Shown here: piece by piece, positions 61,453 to 64,000 of the stretch
Position numbering within the stretch: position 1 is the first letter of the stretch
How the letters are laid out: each line of letters begins with the position of its first letter
Origin: Azolla caroliniana
Lineage: Eukaryota > Polypodiophyta
DNA: 64,000 nucleotides
Reading direction: 5' to 3'
NCBI GenBank assembly: GCA_043228905.1
Contig: JBHGNT010000009.1
Span: forward strand, 15,190,001 to 15,254,000
Program-made: the position numbers and the translations under genes
Notes under the pieces: model-generated
The model's input: the letters and a program-made list of their open reading frames with translations, nothing else
The model's database searches: none
What the model was told of the DNA's origin: nothing

Positions 61453-61496
61453 AAATACTTAGGAGGAAGCAAAGAGCCATAGATGATACTTCATTC

Positions 61497-62967
61497 ATGT
61501 CAAGAGGTAACATTGCCACCTATGCTTATTCAGCCACAAGTACTAGCAACACAAATATTCTTGCCTCTACACCAGAATGGATAATTGATTCTGGTGCATC
61601 TAGGCATGTGATAGTTAATACTAGTGAATTCTCCTCGTATGCTGAATTATCAATGCCAGAAAGCATTCAAATTGCTGATGGTACAACACAACCTGTAGTG
61701 GGTATAGGTACAATAAAATGTACCAACTCTGTGACATTGTCTAATGTGTTGCATGCTCCTTCTTTCCCAATAAACTTATTATCCATAAGTTCTATCATAC
61801 ACCAACTAAACTGTGTTGTTTCTTTTGATATTCTCAAGGTCATATTCCAGGAGAAAGGGACATGTCGGAGACTTGGGACTTGCAGCATTAGCATCTATGG
61901 TAGAGGGAACAAATGTAAGGGGATCTAAAATGAGTTATGACGAGTTGTTGATACTTTACCACCAACGTATGGGACATACCTCTTATGGCGTTTTGAGTCG
62001 GGTGTATCCACACCTTTTTGAAAAGGCTGATAAAACAAAACTTGTTTGTGATGCATGTGAATTTGGTAAGCTTACTAAAAGCTCATATGCTAGTTCAGGT
62101 CATAGTAGTTCCCATGCATTTGATGTAATACACTCCGATGTTTGGGGACTATGTTCCACAAGTTCTATTAATGGATATCGATATTTTGTCTCTTTCATTG
62201 ACTGCTTCTCTCGTGTGACTTGGTTATATTTGATGAGGAAAAAGAATGAAGTATTTGCTTGTTTTAAAGATTTTCATAGAGCAGTTCAAACTCAATATGG
62301 TGCAGTAGTAAAAGTGTTGAGGTCTGATAATGAAACAGAGTATGCTAACATGACATTTAGGGCATACCTCTCAGATCAAGGAATACAACATCAAACTACA
62401 TGCCCATATATACCAGAACAAAATGAAGTAGCAGAGAGGAAGTATAGACATCTTATAGACATCAATAGAATGCCCTCTAGAATATTGGAGTGGAAGTCTC
62501 CATGTGAGTTGTTGCAAGGCAATAACTCTGGAATCCTTCCTTTGAAGGTGTTTGGATGTGTGTGTTTTGTAAAGGACAATAGACCATCTGTAGGAAAACT
62601 TGATCCTAAAGCTGTAAAATGTGTATTTGTGGGATACTCTGCCACACAAAAAGGCTGTGTTTGCTGGAGTCCAGTAGAGAAGAGATTATTTGTGAGCATG
62701 GATGTGCATTTCAGAGAGTCAGAGCCATATTATAAACAAGGGGTAACTTCACCCTTTGATGATGTAATTGAAACTGAAAATATGAGGGAAGGAGATAATG
62801 GTGAGAGGTTGCTAAAAATAGGATCAATTCCTTTACTGATCCCTACATCAGTTGAGAAACAAGTGAGCGTAGGCGGTACGGAAGAAGGAAACGAAGCCGA
62901 GGAGCCTATATGTGTTGGGACTCAAGGTGATGGGGAGCTAAAGGTGTATACAAGGAAGAGGAGGTAG
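61497..62967 (+). pseudogene. Copia L protease and integrase
   Basis: Protease carries WIIDSGASRHVI (about 61578) with DSGAS intact, and continues to 61928. In a shifted frame pre-integrase and integrase follow: LYHQRMGHTSYGVLSRVYP, CDACEFGKLTKSS, DVIHSDVWG, LRSDNETEYAN, PEQNEVAERKYRHL. Two Gly residues expected in SDNGTEY and EQNGVAER are Glu. About 25-30 residues usual after RKxRHL are deleted (joined to IDINRMPSRILEW). The domain ends in a variable linker at 62967. Confidence 0.83.
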
Positions 62968-62979
62968 AAAGAAGGAAAT

Positions 62980-64000
62980 ATGAACACATCTTCAGTGCCA
63001 CATGTGCCATCAAGTTCCATTTCCCGACCTGCCTCGACTTTTGAAATACCTACAGAACTCCCAAACCCAGAAATCACAGGTGATATGATTTCCTCTCCTT
63101 CTCCTATAAAGATTAGGAGGACCTCTCGCAGTAATGCAGGAGTCCCTCCTGATCGTTATGGTTTTCCTCATGATATTGCTCAGTTTATCTCATATTCTAA
63201 CATATCAGCTACACATAGAGCATTCACTGCATCATTAGACTCTGTCACTTTACCCAAGTGTTGGCAGGTTGCTAAAGAAGATCCAAAATGGAAAGCAGCC
63301 ATGCAAGAAGAACTCGGAGCTCTTGAGAAGAACAAAACTTGGGAGATTGTGTCACTACCACCAGGAAAGAAGGCGGTTGGGTGCAAATGGGTGTTTACAA
63401 TAAAACAGACCCCAGAGGGAAAAATAGTTCGATATAAGGCACAATTGGTGGCTAAAGGATATAGTCAGACATATGGCATTGACTACGATGAGACTTTTGC
63501 ACCTGTGGCGAAGATGAGCACTGTTAGAACGCATATTTCCTTAGCAGTGAATAAGGATTGGAAATTACATCAATTAGATGTAAAAAAATGCATTCCTTCA
63601 TGGAGAGTTGATGGAGGAAGTGTACATGGATGTCCCCCCAGGTTTTGGTACAATTCAAACAATAGGTAAGGTTTGCAGACTAAGGAAGTCGCTTTATGAA
63701 CTGAAGCAATCTCCTCGAGCCTGATTCGCAGGTTAAGAAGGGCTATGGTGGGTATGGGATACCAACAGACAAATGTAGACCATACATTGTTTTTTCGACA
63801 ACACAAGGAGCATAGTACATTACTTGCTGTGTATGTGGATGATATAATTATCACGGGTAACGATGAAGGGGAAATTGCCCAACTGAAGGTGCAATTGGGT
63901 AAAGAGTTTGAGGTGAAGGATCTAGGATTGCTACGATACTTTCTTGGAATTGAGGTAGCTCGTGGAGCAGAAGGAGTTGTTCTATGTCAGCGAAAATATG
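62980..64000 (+). pseudogene. Copia L reverse transcriptase, continues past the window
   Basis: After a TAG at about 62965 the frame 62980-63669 holds the linker and RT start: [64 protein letters not shown] frameshift near 63586 disrupts 'NAFLHGEL'. Downstream, [17 protein letters not shown], a stop, and YVDDIIITGNDEGEIAQLK (about 63832) with YVDD intact follow, then DLGLLRYFLGIEVARGAEG at the window end. RNase H and the 3' LTR lie outside. Confidence 0.85.

Overview
The window is nuclear DNA of a land plant. Three split genes with GT-AG introns belong to plant families: a PP2A catalytic subunit ending in TRRTPDYFL, a GPI-anchored arabinogalactan protein, and a DNA ligase IV of the plant type. 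Most of the rest is LTR retrotransposons with plant-style PBS (TGGTATCAGAGC, initiator tRNA-Met). I cannot name the species. The B-type copia elements and a gypsy element resembling fungal ones hint at a non-flowering plant, but this is weak.

Layout. 1-26261 is a nested retrotransposon block. A degraded minus-strand copia end (E, 1-1945) meets the 5' part of a plus-strand copia (D, 1951-3213). Next comes a full minus-strand copia (B, 3214-17119) whose left LTR is split by a full gypsy element (A, 3229-11371). After B comes a 5'-truncated gypsy (C, 17120-21923) with a long extra coiled-coil ORF after integrase. That ORF and the LTR are repeated (21924-24359). The 3' part of a plus-strand copia (F, 24360-26261) closes the block.

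26262-39202 holds two host genes around another degraded gypsy (K). The PP2A catalytic gene has 12 coding exons (27024-30882) with a 203-bp perfect tandem duplication upstream. The arabinogalactan protein gene has 2 exons (37968-39202).

39203-52160 is mostly decayed retrotransposons: gypsy M, minus-strand copia H, a head-to-head inverted copia structure G (two 5' ends facing each other, 44243-48395), copia I gag, and copia J.

52763-57589 contains ten exons of a DNA ligase IV gene with an in-frame TGA in exon 5. Nothing was found of the rest of the catalytic core or the BRCT region in the 6.4 kb that follow, which hold LINE fragments and a new copia element (L, 60046 to the window end).

The retrotransposon genes share one mode of decay: reading frames stay open over thousands of bases and are broken mainly by nonsense codons explicable as C-to-T or G-to-A changes, as expected for methylated silenced DNA. 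Nesting gives relative ages: A is younger than B; B is younger than neither flank alone can prove, because its flanks do not match.
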